From: Planctomycetota bacterium
GTDB lineage: Bacteria > Planctomycetota > GCA-002687715 > DRQF01
DNA length: 8,353 nucleotides
Direction: 5' to 3'
NCBI GenBank assembly: GCA_015485455.1
Contig: WFTN01000172.1
Span: 1-8,353 of the forward strand
A program made the position numbers and the translations under genes. Positions 1 through 5,906 of this stretch are shown here, piece by piece. Position 1 is the stretch's first letter. Each line of letters starts with the position of its first letter. Below the pieces are notes generated by a model, which saw nothing but the letters and a program-made list of their open reading frames with translations, was not told the origin of the DNA and did no database searches.

Positions 1-1956
1 GGGCTTGATTTGCCCTTGTTTCTTTGCCACCTCCTGCAAATTGGAAAGGGTTTCAAGCCCGTCCTGCTTAAGTACCAGTTGAAATAGGACTTCGAGGTCT
101 ATGGCATCGCCAAACTTCCGGTAAATGCTTTCCAGGTCATTTCCGTTCATGCCCTCAAATCCCGTGTCATCCATTTTATCAGCAGATTGATTCAGGGCTT
201 TGTGAATGATGTCGTTCAGGAGTTTACGAAAATCGTCCTCAGTTAGATGACGCCGCAGAAACGTCAGCATCGTGACCAGGGTCATGTGGCTGAAGTTTCC
301 TTTCAGCAACTCGTCCTGCAAATGAAAAATCCCGCCATCATCGACGCACAATCTGGCCACATTGAGCAAGTCCTTCGAAATGGTTTCTCCTGAGGTTTCC
401 TTAAGCTCTGTCAAGATCTCAGCGATCGTGGATTGGTGCCCTTTTTTCACCAGAATCAGGCAAAGCTCCCGATCAAAAGAGGAATCATCATGGGGCCTCA
501 GCTTCAACAAGAAATCGATCCCCAAGTTAACCTTCAGTTTTAGCAAGGCGCGGAGAGCCGTTATCCTGTTGTTTCTTTGCTGTTCTTCGTCCTTCAATAT
601 CTCCAAGTTGAAGACCATCGATTCTGGCTTAGGATCGAGAGCCACATACTTAAGAATGTCCCAAGTGTGGCGGAGGTCTATGTTCGTCTGGCCCAAAGTC
701 TCCATGAGAGCAGATCGATCGTCTTCGCTGCCATGTCGCCAGATGAATTCCGTTACCAAAGAGGCGACTTCTTCCTTCCCTTCACGAACTCCCTGCAAAA
801 GCAATTCACGATTGAGAGCTTCCTTCATGTGCCCACGAAAATTCAGGACCAAATGAATTTGTTGAGTCGTGCCACCCTGTTTGGCCAACGATAGAAACCA
901 ATCATCGAGTGTCGAAGCCATGCCTGGGACTTCCTGTCGCCATGCCTCTTCCAACAAAACTTGCCCTAAGTCCTCCATGCCGCAGATTCCGCTTAGGACA
1001 CCGCTTTTCAACGATGGAGACCATCCTGTCCTTGTCAACTTGGCTAATAGGTCGGCGTACCGCGGCTGAATGCTAGAACGATCGACAATCGTCTGAGTCC
1101 ATTTTGGGTCTTGGGCAACAAAAAGGATCAAGGCCTGAGCAACATCATCACCCAACTTGGCCCGATCCACCGGATCTCGCAGGATCCCGATAACCTCCCT
1201 CACGCGATCAGGTCCAGGCTTGGACAACAAGACTCGTTCGACTCTTTCATAGAGAGTTTGAACTGCGGGAAATTCTTCGAAAGGCCTGAGGGGAATAAGG
1301 GCTGAAGCGCTGGCATCCATCATCGAGAAGAAAACCCGCTTCTGGTAGGACTCGTTTCCTTGGTCTTGCCAATCCATGCGAAGCATGGTGGCACACAGCA
1401 GAGGATCAGTGGTAGCAAAACGAATGAGATTCTCGGTAGCAAGGTGAGCAACTTGAGGGTCTTCATCCGACACCAAGTCAATCAGGATGGAAAAGCAAGT
1501 TGAGCGTTTTTCTCCCTTTAACTCCGAGACAAGTGCCAACGCCGCGCAACGCACAGACCAGTTGGGGTCAACGAGAAGTTCCAGGACCAATTCGTGGGGA
1601 ATTTCATCCCCTCCTCCAACCAACCCTTCAAGAACACGTCGACGAATCAACCAATTGTTGTGACGATAAAAACCGTGCTTCTTCACGGCCTCAGCCACAA
1701 TCACTTGGGGCCCAGCCATCGCCCACAAGGAAAGAGCCGACAACTGAGAAGTCCAACGTGGGCTTGAAGCCAATTCCTCAGCCAGTTGCATCCCCCGGCC
1801 GGCGTTTCCCTTGAGGATCCAAGCGGCTTCTGCCCGCAAATCTGGAGTTGCATTGGCCGCCCTCAAGACCTGTTCCGCCAAATCCGCCAGGGAAACTTCC
1901 TGCTCTTGCCCCAAGAGGCAAGTCGCCAGCAGCACGAATGTCAGAATCGCTTTCAA
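1..1956 (-). CDS. Exported HEAT-repeat protein, C-terminus off the left edge
   Basis: The frame is open from a TTG at 1956 to the window edge (652 codons, no stop), so the C-terminus is missing. Residues 1-16 look like a Sec signal peptide: Lys2, a hydrophobic run (ILTFVLLATCLLG), then a polar start at QEQE. Export to the periplasm is therefore likely. Cys13 sits in LATC, a poor lipobox because Thr precedes the Cys. The rest is leucine-rich and helical, with HEAT-like units at about 122-147 (DPNWSVRCAALALVSEL) and 157-180 (DEDPQVAHLATENLIRF); further, more diverged helices follow. HEAT proteins are binding scaffolds and no catalytic motif is visible, so the function is unknown. The TTG start is chosen because it overlaps the nnrD stop as TTGA, giving translational coupling, and because it places the signal peptide exactly at the N-terminus. 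The Shine-Dalgarno sequence is weak (AGAGAA). Confidence is high for the gene, moderate for the HEAT assignment and low for any role. Confidence 0.85.
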   Translation of the reverse strand, partial: MKAILTFVLLATCLLGQEQEVSLADLAEQVLRAANATPDLRAEAAWILKGNAGRGMQLAEELASSPRWTSQLSALSLWAMAGPQVIVAEAVKKHGFYRHNNWLIRRRVLEGLVGGGDEIPHELVLELLVDPNWSVRCAALALVSELKGEKRSTCFSILIDLVSDEDPQVAHLATENLIRFATTDPLLCATMLRMDWQDQGNESYQKRVFFSMMDASASALIPLRPFEEFPAVQTLYERVERVLLSKPGPDRVREVIGILRDPVDRAKLGDDVAQALILFVAQDPKWTQTIVDRSSIQPRYADLLAKLTRTGWSPSLKSGVLSGICGMEDLGQVLLEEAWRQEVPGMASTLDDWFLSLAKQGGTTQQIHLVLNFRGHMKEALNRELLLQGVREGKEEVASLVTEFIWRHGSEDDRSALMETLGQTNIDLRHTWDILKYVALDPKPESMVFNLEILKDEEQQRNNRITALRALLKLKVNLGIDFLLKLRPHDDSSFDRELCLILVKKGHQSTIAEILTELKETSGETISKDLLNVARLCVDDGGIFHLQDELLKGNFSHMTLVTMLTFLRRHLTEDDFRKLLNDIIHKALNQSADKMDDTGFEGMNGNDLESIYRKFGDAIDLEVLFQLVLKQDGLETLSNLQEVAKKQGQIKP

Positions 1957-2804
1957 GGTGATAATTCTCTGAGTGCTTGAGGGATGTATTGCGCCACCTG
2001 GCTTGGGGCTAACCCTCGCATTCCCCCACTGGCAGCAGCAAGGTCGCCAGCAAACCCATGGGCCCAGACGGCTTGGCAGGCTGCGTCAAAAGGGCTCTCA
2101 CCCTGGGCCACCAAAGCTCCGATGAGACCGGCCAAAACGTCTCCCATTCCAGCAACGGCCATGGCCGCAGAACCGGTTCCGTTTTGAAAAACCAACCCAC
2201 CAGTTCCCACCAAAGTCTGGGCTCCTTTCAGAACGATCACCGTCCCTATAAGTTCAATAAGTTCTGACAATGCCCTGGGTCGGTCGAGCTGAATATCCTT
2301 GGTTTGACGCTTCAAGAGCCGCGCCGCTTCCCCAGGATGAGGTGTCAAGATGCTCGTATTCGGCAAGGACGGCCGATTGGGATCTTGAGCCAAGATATTG
2401 AGGGCGTCCGCGTCTATGACCAAAGGACAGTGGGCAGTCTCCAGCACACGATACAAAAGTGCCTGAAGATCTTCGCTTTGTCCCCAGCCAGGACCGATAA
2501 CGATGCAATCGGCCCTCGAAATGAGCTTCTTGAGACTGAGCCAAGCGGGAAAAGCCAGCTGCCCAGCAAAATTTTCTCGCAATCCATGGAGAATCACCCC
2601 GGGATCAAAGGAATTGGGGCCAGCCAACAGAGATTTTGGCAGTGCTAGTTCGACAAAACCCGCCCCTCCACGGCATGCACCGGCGGCAGAAAGAACGGCT
2701 GCCCCAGAGAATTGTTGGGAACCTGCGATGAGGAGCACACGGCCACAATCGCCTTTATGGGCAGTTCTGAGGCGTTCTATGAGGTTTGGGGGGTCGTGAA
2801 GCAT
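1953..2804 (-). CDS. nnrD: ADP-dependent NAD(P)H-hydrate dehydratase (NnrD), stand-alone
   Basis: This 283-residue cytosolic enzyme dehydrates the S-form of NAD(P)HX, a damaged cofactor, back to NAD(P)H at the expense of ADP (metabolite repair). It belongs to the ribokinase-like YjeF C-terminal (carbohydrate kinase) family. Visible motifs are HKGDCGRVLLIAGS at 16-29, the glycine-rich GPGWG at 104-108, IDADALNIL at 130-138, TPHPGE at 154-159, KGAQT at 193-197 and the hallmark GMGDVLAG at 219-226, where Asp222 is the expected catalytic residue. The length fits a stand-alone dehydratase. The NAD(P)HX epimerase (NnrE) domain that is often fused upstream is absent and must be encoded elsewhere. 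The ATG at 2804 is supported by GAGGG at 2809-2813, although the spacing is short (4 nt). The gene overlaps the start of the downstream HEAT-repeat gene by 4 nt and is divergent from the tRNA-Ser pair. Confidence 0.95.
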   Translation of the reverse strand: MLHDPPNLIERLRTAHKGDCGRVLLIAGSQQFSGAAVLSAAGACRGGAGFVELALPKSLLAGPNSFDPGVILHGLRENFAGQLAFPAWLSLKKLISRADCIVIGPGWGQSEDLQALLYRVLETAHCPLVIDADALNILAQDPNRPSLPNTSILTPHPGEAARLLKRQTKDIQLDRPRALSELIELIGTVIVLKGAQTLVGTGGLVFQNGTGSAAMAVAGMGDVLAGLIGALVAQGESPFDAACQAVWAHGFAGDLAAASGGMRGLAPSQVAQYIPQALRELSP

Positions 2805-2867
2805 GTTTCCCTCGTGAGAAAACGGCCAATAGAAAATCCTTCAACAAACAGAGTTTACTCTATCCCC

Positions 2868-2895
2868 TTGTGAGCTTCTTTCTCAAAGATACAAT
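2868..2895 (+). promoter_or_regulatory. Candidate sigma70-type promoter for the tRNA-Ser pair
   Basis: A -35-like TTGTGA (2868-2873) is followed after 16 nt by a -10-like TACAAT (2890-2895), about 30 nt upstream of the first tRNA. The bases just after the -10 are GC-rich (CGGCACCGCGG). Such a discriminator is typical of stable-RNA promoters under stringent control in well-studied bacteria; its use here is inferred. The same 122-nt gap must also hold the leftward nnrD promoter, for which I see no convincing match. Confidence 0.5.
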
Positions 2896-2926
2896 CGGCA
2901 CCGCGGCGTTCATACGGCGCGAGCCC

Positions 2927-3011
2927 GGAGGGTTGTCAGAGTGGTCGAATGTGACGGTTTTGAAAACCGTTGTTGTGCAAGCAACCGGGGGTTCGAATCC
3001 CTCACCCTCCG
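2927..3011 (+). tRNA. tRNA-Ser(UGA)
   Basis: This is a class II tRNA of 85 nt. The acceptor stem GGAGGGT (2927-2933) pairs fully with ACCCTCC (3004-3010), with discriminator G at 3011 as expected for serine. The anticodon stem ACGGT/ACCGT (2954-2958/2966-2970) encloses loop TTTGAAA, with anticodon TGA at 2961-2963 reading UCN codons. The long variable arm GTTG...CAAC and the T loop TTCGAAT are both clear. CCA is not encoded, so it must be added by a CCA-adding enzyme. Confidence 0.97.
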
Positions 3012-3046
3012 CTTGAAGCCCAAGAAAGGGCCGAGATAGACAAATA

Positions 3047-3131
3047 GGAGAGATGGCAGAGTGGCCGAATGCGCCCGCTTGCTAAGCGGGTGAGGGTTAA
3101 ACCTCCCCGGGTTCGAATCCCGGTCTCTCCG
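3047..3131 (+). tRNA. tRNA-Ser(GCU)
   Basis: This is a class II tRNA of 85 nt, lying 35 nt after tRNA-Ser(UGA) and probably co-transcribed with it. The acceptor stem GGAGAGA (3047-3053) pairs with TCTCTCC (3124-3130), with discriminator G at 3131. The anticodon stem CCCGC/GCGGG (3074-3078/3086-3090) encloses TTGCTAA, with anticodon GCT at 3081-3083 reading AGC/AGU. The variable arm is GAGG-GTTAAA-CCTC, and the T arm is CCGGG-TTCGAAT-CCCGG. CCA is not encoded. The following bases (TAAAAAAGACCC) lead directly into a terminator. Confidence 0.97.
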
Positions 3132-3132
3132 T

Positions 3133-3175
3133 AAAAAAGACCCTTGGTTCCCATGGACCAGGGGTCTTTTTCTTT
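3133..3175 (+). terminator. Intrinsic terminator of the tRNA-Ser operon
   Basis: GACCCTTGGT (3139-3148) pairs with ACCAGGGGTC (3157-3166) over 10 bp with one G-T wobble and an 8-nt loop. Six A lie before the stem, and TTTTTCTTT follows it. This is a textbook rho-independent terminator placed one base after the second tRNA. The A/T flanks would let it work, perhaps less well, in the opposite direction too. Confidence 0.92.
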
Positions 3176-3264
3176 GGTATGTCCTGAGTTTGTCGAAATT
3201 CGCGATCATGGAAGGAAGAGTCCACCCCATGGGAAATCAGGGCTGACTCGGCTATGATGCTATT

Positions 3265-3268
3265 GGAG
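3265..3268 (+). promoter_or_regulatory. Ribosome binding site that sets the lipoprotein start
   Basis: GGAG lies 6 nt before the ATG at 3275. The earlier in-frame ATGs at 3254 and 3257 have no such sequence upstream and would place acidic and basic residues (LEKR) ahead of the signal peptide. The start at 3275 is therefore preferred. Confidence 0.75.
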
Positions 3269-3274
3269 AAACGG

Positions 3275-3820
3275 ATGAACCAAATGCTAAAACTGGGTCT
3301 AATCGGGATATCCCTCCTGTTGTGCGCCTCATGTGTGACGCGAACGCTCACCATCGAATCGACTCCACCCGGGGCCCGTGTCTTCATGGAAAGAAAAGAC
3401 ATCGGCACCACCCCCATCACCATCGACATTGAATACGGTGGGGCCCGAGAATTCCTCTTGCTTCATGAAGTCGGCGAGACCAAGTACGCCCCTGTCCGTA
3501 TCCACCACGACAGCGGAGAATTCTTCTTGGACACCTTCCCTTTTGACGTCCTCACTTTGATTCAGCCCATTGCCATCGAAAGGGATTACCGCCTGAAAGT
3601 CACGCTGGAAGAATCAACTCTCCTCGATTTGGTGTTGGACGACCCAAAGAACTACGTGGCTGCTCTTTTGGACCGGGCCGATCAGATGCGCAGGCGGGCC
3701 AAAATCTTGCAGGATTCCGCGGGAGAAGCCAAAGCGCCGTTCCTTGATGACGGGAAAAACGCCAAAAAATCGCAGACTGAGCCATCTCCCCCATTGGACC
3801 AAGAGAATTCATCGAAATAG
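3275..3820 (+). CDS. PEGA-domain lipoprotein
   Basis: This 181-residue envelope protein has an N-terminal signal with one Lys and a hydrophobic run ending in LLLCASC. Cys20, preceded by Ala-Ser, is the likely lipidation site; Cys rather than Leu at -3 is slightly atypical. A PEGA-type beta domain begins directly after it, at about 24-60: LTIESTPPGARVFM followed by DIGTTPITIDIEYGGAREF. It continues as a related beta-rich stretch to about residue 115. PEGA domains are thought to bind surface polymers or proteins at the cell envelope; no enzyme activity is known. The last 50 residues are charged and low in complexity (RADQMRRRAKIL, then a Lys/Pro/Ser-rich tail), so probably disordered. The domain arrangement resembles small planctomycete PEGA lipoproteins as I recall them. 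The gene stands alone between the tRNA terminator and the mcsA promoter candidate, with no clear terminator of its own. Confidence 0.87.
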   Translation: MNQMLKLGLIGISLLLCASCVTRTLTIESTPPGARVFMERKDIGTTPITIDIEYGGAREFLLLHEVGETKYAPVRIHHDSGEFFLDTFPFDVLTLIQPIAIERDYRLKVTLEESTLLDLVLDDPKNYVAALLDRADQMRRRAKILQDSAGEAKAPFLDDGKNAKKSQTEPSPPLDQENSSK

Positions 3821-3832
3821 GTCTGTTTCTCT

Positions 3833-3862
3833 TTGACCCTAGACCCTCACCATGGTTATTCT
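3833..3862 (+). promoter_or_regulatory. Candidate promoter of mcsA-mcsB
   Basis: TTGACC (3833-3838, five of six matches to TTGACA) is followed after 18 nt by TATTCT (3857-3862, four of six to TATAAT), 36 nt before the mcsA ATG. It is the best promoter-like pair in the 78 nt between the lipoprotein and mcsA. A heptad direct repeat overlaps its -35 end. Confidence 0.45.
3835..3847 (+). repeat. Heptad direct repeat at the mcsA promoter, possible operator
   Basis: GACCCT occurs twice (3835-3840 and 3842-3847) with a 7-nt period, giving GACCCTAGACCCT. On the minus strand it reads AGGGTCTAGGGTC. It overlaps the -35 end of the candidate promoter, where a repressor could act. It resembles but does not match the CtsR operator, a direct repeat of RGGTCAAA-type heptads with a longer period. 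The functional reading is inferred. Confidence 0.3.
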
Positions 3863-3898
3863 AAGATGATGAGCAACGAAGTCTTCGGGGAGTAATAC

Positions 3899-4492
3899 AT
3901 GAATCTCTGTCAGATTTGTGGCGAAGAAGAAGCAACGATCAAGACGATTGACATTGTGAACAACGTCAAGTCGGAGCGACATATCTGTGAAGCTTGCTAC
4001 AACAAGCAAGGATTGTCCCAGCCGTTTTCTGTGCCAAACATCTCCGACTTCGTAAAACTCACCCCCACATCCGCCCAAATCGACCTTCAAGGTTTGGGTG
4101 AACTTGTGAAAGGTTTGACAAACCCCAAACCTGAACCAACAGTACCCAACATCGTATGCGAAAACTGCGGCAACTCCTTAGAAGAATTTCACAAGCGCGG
4201 TGTCGTCGGTTGCCCCGCTGATTACGACTTATTCTGCGAAGAAATCGAAGCTTTGGTTTCGCGCTTGCATGGCGCCACGGAACACGTGGGAAAGGTGCCT
4301 CGAGAAATCGAAGCCGAACGCGCCAGGCAACATCGCGCCAAACAACTTTGCGCTGATTTAGAATGTGCCATCAACGAAGAACGATACGAAGAAGCCGCCG
4401 GTCTTCGAGACCGTATCGCTGCCCTCACCCACGACAGTGATTCCCCTCTTCATGAGACATCAAGAAGAGACCGAGATGAACATGCTGGATGA
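3899..4492 (+). CDS. mcsA: McsA, zinc-finger/UVR activator of the arginine kinase McsB
   Basis: This 197-residue cytosolic protein activates McsB and helps deliver substrates to ClpC. The first zinc site is clear: C4-x2-C7 and C30-x2-C33. The second begins with C87-x2-C90 and C105, but the usual GCxxCY is here GCPADY, so Asp108 replaces the fourth Cys; C113 could substitute. The family stretch EEFHKRGVVGC...RLHGATEHVGKVP follows at about 95-134. A basic/acidic coiled-coil segment then leads to a UVR motif at 154-173 (LECAINEERYEEAAGLRDRI), the same motif type carried by the ClpC middle domain, UvrB and UvrC. The length is close to that of Bacillus McsA. GGGGAG (3887-3892) lies 6 nt before the ATG, fixing the start. 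The stop overlaps mcsB by 17 nt. No ctsR precedes it, unlike in Bacilli. Confidence 0.93.
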   Translation: MNLCQICGEEEATIKTIDIVNNVKSERHICEACYNKQGLSQPFSVPNISDFVKLTPTSAQIDLQGLGELVKGLTNPKPEPTVPNIVCENCGNSLEEFHKRGVVGCPADYDLFCEEIEALVSRLHGATEHVGKVPREIEAERARQHRAKQLCADLECAINEERYEEAAGLRDRIAALTHDSDSPLHETSRRDRDEHAG

Positions 4493-5528
4493 TCGCTTTT
4501 CTTCGGGTTCAGGTGAATGGCTCGGTCCCAATGGCCCTGATAACGATGTTGTCATTTCCACGCGCATCCGCTTAGCCCGCAATATACGCGGCCACAAAAT
4601 GCCGTGGCGTTCCAACCAATGCGAACGACAAGAAGTCGAAGCGAAGCTTAAGAGCGGCATTGCAGATTCTCAGATCATTCCGGAAGGAGCCTACTGGTCT
4701 ATTGACGATCTCAGCGAAACTGAGAGACGCCTCCTTGTTGAACGGCATTTGATCAGCCCAGAATTGGCCAAAGGGCGAGGCTCCCGAGGAGTCATTTTTG
4801 CCCCCACAGAAAACCTCTCCATTATGACAAATGAGGAGGATCATCTGCGTATTCAGGGCATCCATCGCGGCTTGCAATTGGAAGAGACTTGGCGGGTCAC
4901 CAATCAAATCGATTCGGTTTTGGAGAGCCGCCTCCCCTTCGCAGTTTCATCGCGGTGGGGATACCTCACGGCTTGCCCCACCAATGTGGGCACCGGTTTG
5001 CGGGTCTCCGTGATGCTTCATCTTCCGGTCCTAGTTCACACCGATCAGATTAAGAAGGTGCACACAGCTGCCAGCCGTGTTGGGCTGGTGGTGAGGGGGC
5101 TCTACGGCGAAGGAACAAAGGCCTCCGGCGACTTCTACCAGATTTCGAATCAAGTCACTTTGGGACGGGATGAAGTCCAAATCCTTCGCGATGTCCGGAC
5201 CATGGTGCTCAAGATCATTGAGTGGGAACGAGGACTGCGCAAACTCGTCATGCAGCAAGATCGTGTGACCATGGAAGACCGGGCTTGGCGAGCCCTGGGA
5301 ACCTTGCAATATGCACGTAAGATGAATTCAGAAGAGACCATGCAGCATTTGTCCAGTGTCCGCCTGGGGATCAATTTGGAGATTCTCCATGATCTTGGCC
5401 AAGAGCGCATCAATGATCTCTTTTTGTATACCCAGCCGGCTCACCTCCAAGTGTTGCGAGGGGCGCCTTCCGATCCAGAAGAGCGAGACATTTCTCGAGC
5501 CCGGCTCATTCGCGAATGGCTGGCCTAA
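4476..5528 (+). CDS. mcsB: Protein arginine kinase McsB
   Basis: This 350-residue enzyme transfers the ATP gamma-phosphate to arginine side chains of damaged proteins, marking them for ClpCP. It belongs to the phosphagen (creatine/arginine) kinase fold. Visible motifs are STRIRLARN (28-36, phosphate-binding Arg residues), TNEEDHLRIQ (118-127, catalytic Glu120/Glu121), ACPTNVGTGLR (165-175, with reactive Cys166) and GEGTKASGDFYQISNQ (210-225). The C-terminal R337-D338-I-S-R341-A342 matches the RDxxRA phosphoarginine-sensing motif described for Bacillus and Geobacillus McsB, at the published positions for Arg337 and Asp338. That agreement supports the ATG at 4476. An ATG six bases later is also possible, while upstream in-frame ATGs (4365, 4452) add non-family sequence inside mcsA. 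The 17-nt overlap with mcsA implies coupled translation. All key residues are present, so an active kinase is expected. Confidence 0.96.
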   Translation: MNMLDDRFSSGSGEWLGPNGPDNDVVISTRIRLARNIRGHKMPWRSNQCERQEVEAKLKSGIADSQIIPEGAYWSIDDLSETERRLLVERHLISPELAKGRGSRGVIFAPTENLSIMTNEEDHLRIQGIHRGLQLEETWRVTNQIDSVLESRLPFAVSSRWGYLTACPTNVGTGLRVSVMLHLPVLVHTDQIKKVHTAASRVGLVVRGLYGEGTKASGDFYQISNQVTLGRDEVQILRDVRTMVLKIIEWERGLRKLVMQQDRVTMEDRAWRALGTLQYARKMNSEETMQHLSSVRLGINLEILHDLGQERINDLFLYTQPAHLQVLRGAPSDPEERDISRARLIREWLA

Positions 5529-5605
5529 AGTCAGTCCAAGCTCCTGAATATATTGAGATTTGTCGGAGAAATTCGCAGGAACGGTCAGATTCGCATAGAC
5601 TGACT
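5529..5605 (+). repeat. 8-bp inverted repeat after mcsB
   Basis: AGTCAGTC (5529-5536) begins right after the mcsB TAA and is matched by GACTGACT (5598-5605), 61 nt apart. No T-run follows, so it is not an intrinsic terminator. It could close a larger RNA structure at the start of the clpC leader, or be chance. Confidence 0.3.
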
Positions 5606-5617
5606 CCCTGAAGACCT

Positions 5618-5839
5618 ATGATCTTGCCAGAGCAAGACTTAGGGCTGAAAATACGGCGCAAAAGCACGAAGATCAACCCTTGGGTAAATATTCCTTCGGC
5701 TTTGGACAAAGATAGGGCCCTGAGTCTTGCCGAAAGAGAACATAAGGAGTTCCCCCTTGGGACCTCCCAAGGGAACAAAGTTGATCTCGAATTGGATGAC
5801 GACCTCCTTGAATGGTCATCAGCTTCGTTAAAAGACTGA
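5618..5839 (+). CDS. Doubtful small hypothetical protein
   Basis: This 73-codon frame between mcsB and clpC matches no family I recognise. The product would be hydrophilic and cytosolic, with a basic first half (KIRRKSTKI) and an acidic end (VDLELDDDLLEW), and with no signal peptide, membrane segment or metal-binding motif. Support is weak: the ATG has no Shine-Dalgarno sequence, an in-frame stop lies 9 nt before it (5609-5611), a short hairpin (5622-5637) starts two bases after the ATG, and a strong hairpin (5749-5776) lies inside it. An antisense frame of similar openness covers the same bases. It may simply be untranslated leader sequence. Confidence 0.25.
   Translation: MILPEQDLGLKIRRKSTKINPWVNIPSALDKDRALSLAEREHKEFPLGTSQGNKVDLELDDDLLEWSSASLKD
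5749..5776 (+). repeat. Strong hairpin in the clpC leader
   Basis: CCCTTGGG (5754-5761) and CCCAAGGG (5766-5773) form a perfect 8-bp stem around the loop ACCT. If two C are bulged from the left arm, pairing extends to GTTCC/GGAAC, giving 11 bp across 5749-5776. No T-run follows on either strand, so it is not a standard intrinsic terminator. It lies about 130 nt before clpC, just after an AAGGAG (5744-5749) that leads to no evident gene. Confidence 0.6.
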
Positions 5840-5906
5840 ACAACACGCTGCACTAAACGGAACGACGGGTCTTGAGCCCGCCACAAGCAAAGAAGGAAAA
5901 AAGCGC

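Larger units (their letters stand above)
5529..5906. other. Long mcsB-clpC intergenic region (378 nt)
   Basis: No recognisable gene lies here. It holds an 8-bp inverted repeat (5529-5536/5598-5605), a short hairpin TCTTGC-CAGA-GCAAGA (5622-5637), a strong hairpin at 5749-5776, and one unsupported 73-codon frame. TATATT at 5549-5554 could be a -10 box, but no good -35 box lies in front of it. I see no CIRCE element (TTAGCACTC-N9-GAGTGCTAA) and no CtsR-type operator. Its length suggests that clpC has its own promoter or leader rather than being strictly co-transcribed with mcsAB; this is inference. Confidence 0.6.

Noticed and set aside
362..1814. Several plus-strand open frames of 60-165 codons
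   Set aside because: They lie opposite the continuous 652-codon HEAT-repeat frame, lack ribosome binding sites and resemble no family.
2910..3230. Minus-strand frame containing RDSNPG and RDSNPR
   Set aside because: It is the antisense translation of the two tRNA-Ser genes; these motifs are a known artefact of translated tRNA T arms.
3254..3274. Earlier lipoprotein start at 3254 or 3257
   Set aside because: There is no Shine-Dalgarno sequence, and the added residues would spoil the signal peptide. GGAG precedes 3275 instead.
3821..3898. CtsR operator upstream of mcsA
   Set aside because: The direct heptad repeat has the wrong sequence and period for the CtsR consensus, so it is recorded only as an unnamed repeat.
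4365..4475. N-terminal extension of McsB from an ATG at 4365
   Set aside because: The extra 37 residues lie inside mcsA in another frame and are unlike McsB. Starting at 4476 puts the RDxxRA motif at the published positions.
5749..5776. Intrinsic terminator between mcsB and clpC
   Set aside because: The stem is strong, but no T-run follows on either strand.
5506..5886. Minus-strand 126-codon frame across the mcsB-clpC gap
   Set aside because: It has no family resemblance or ribosome binding site, and it runs into the 3' end of mcsB on the opposite strand.
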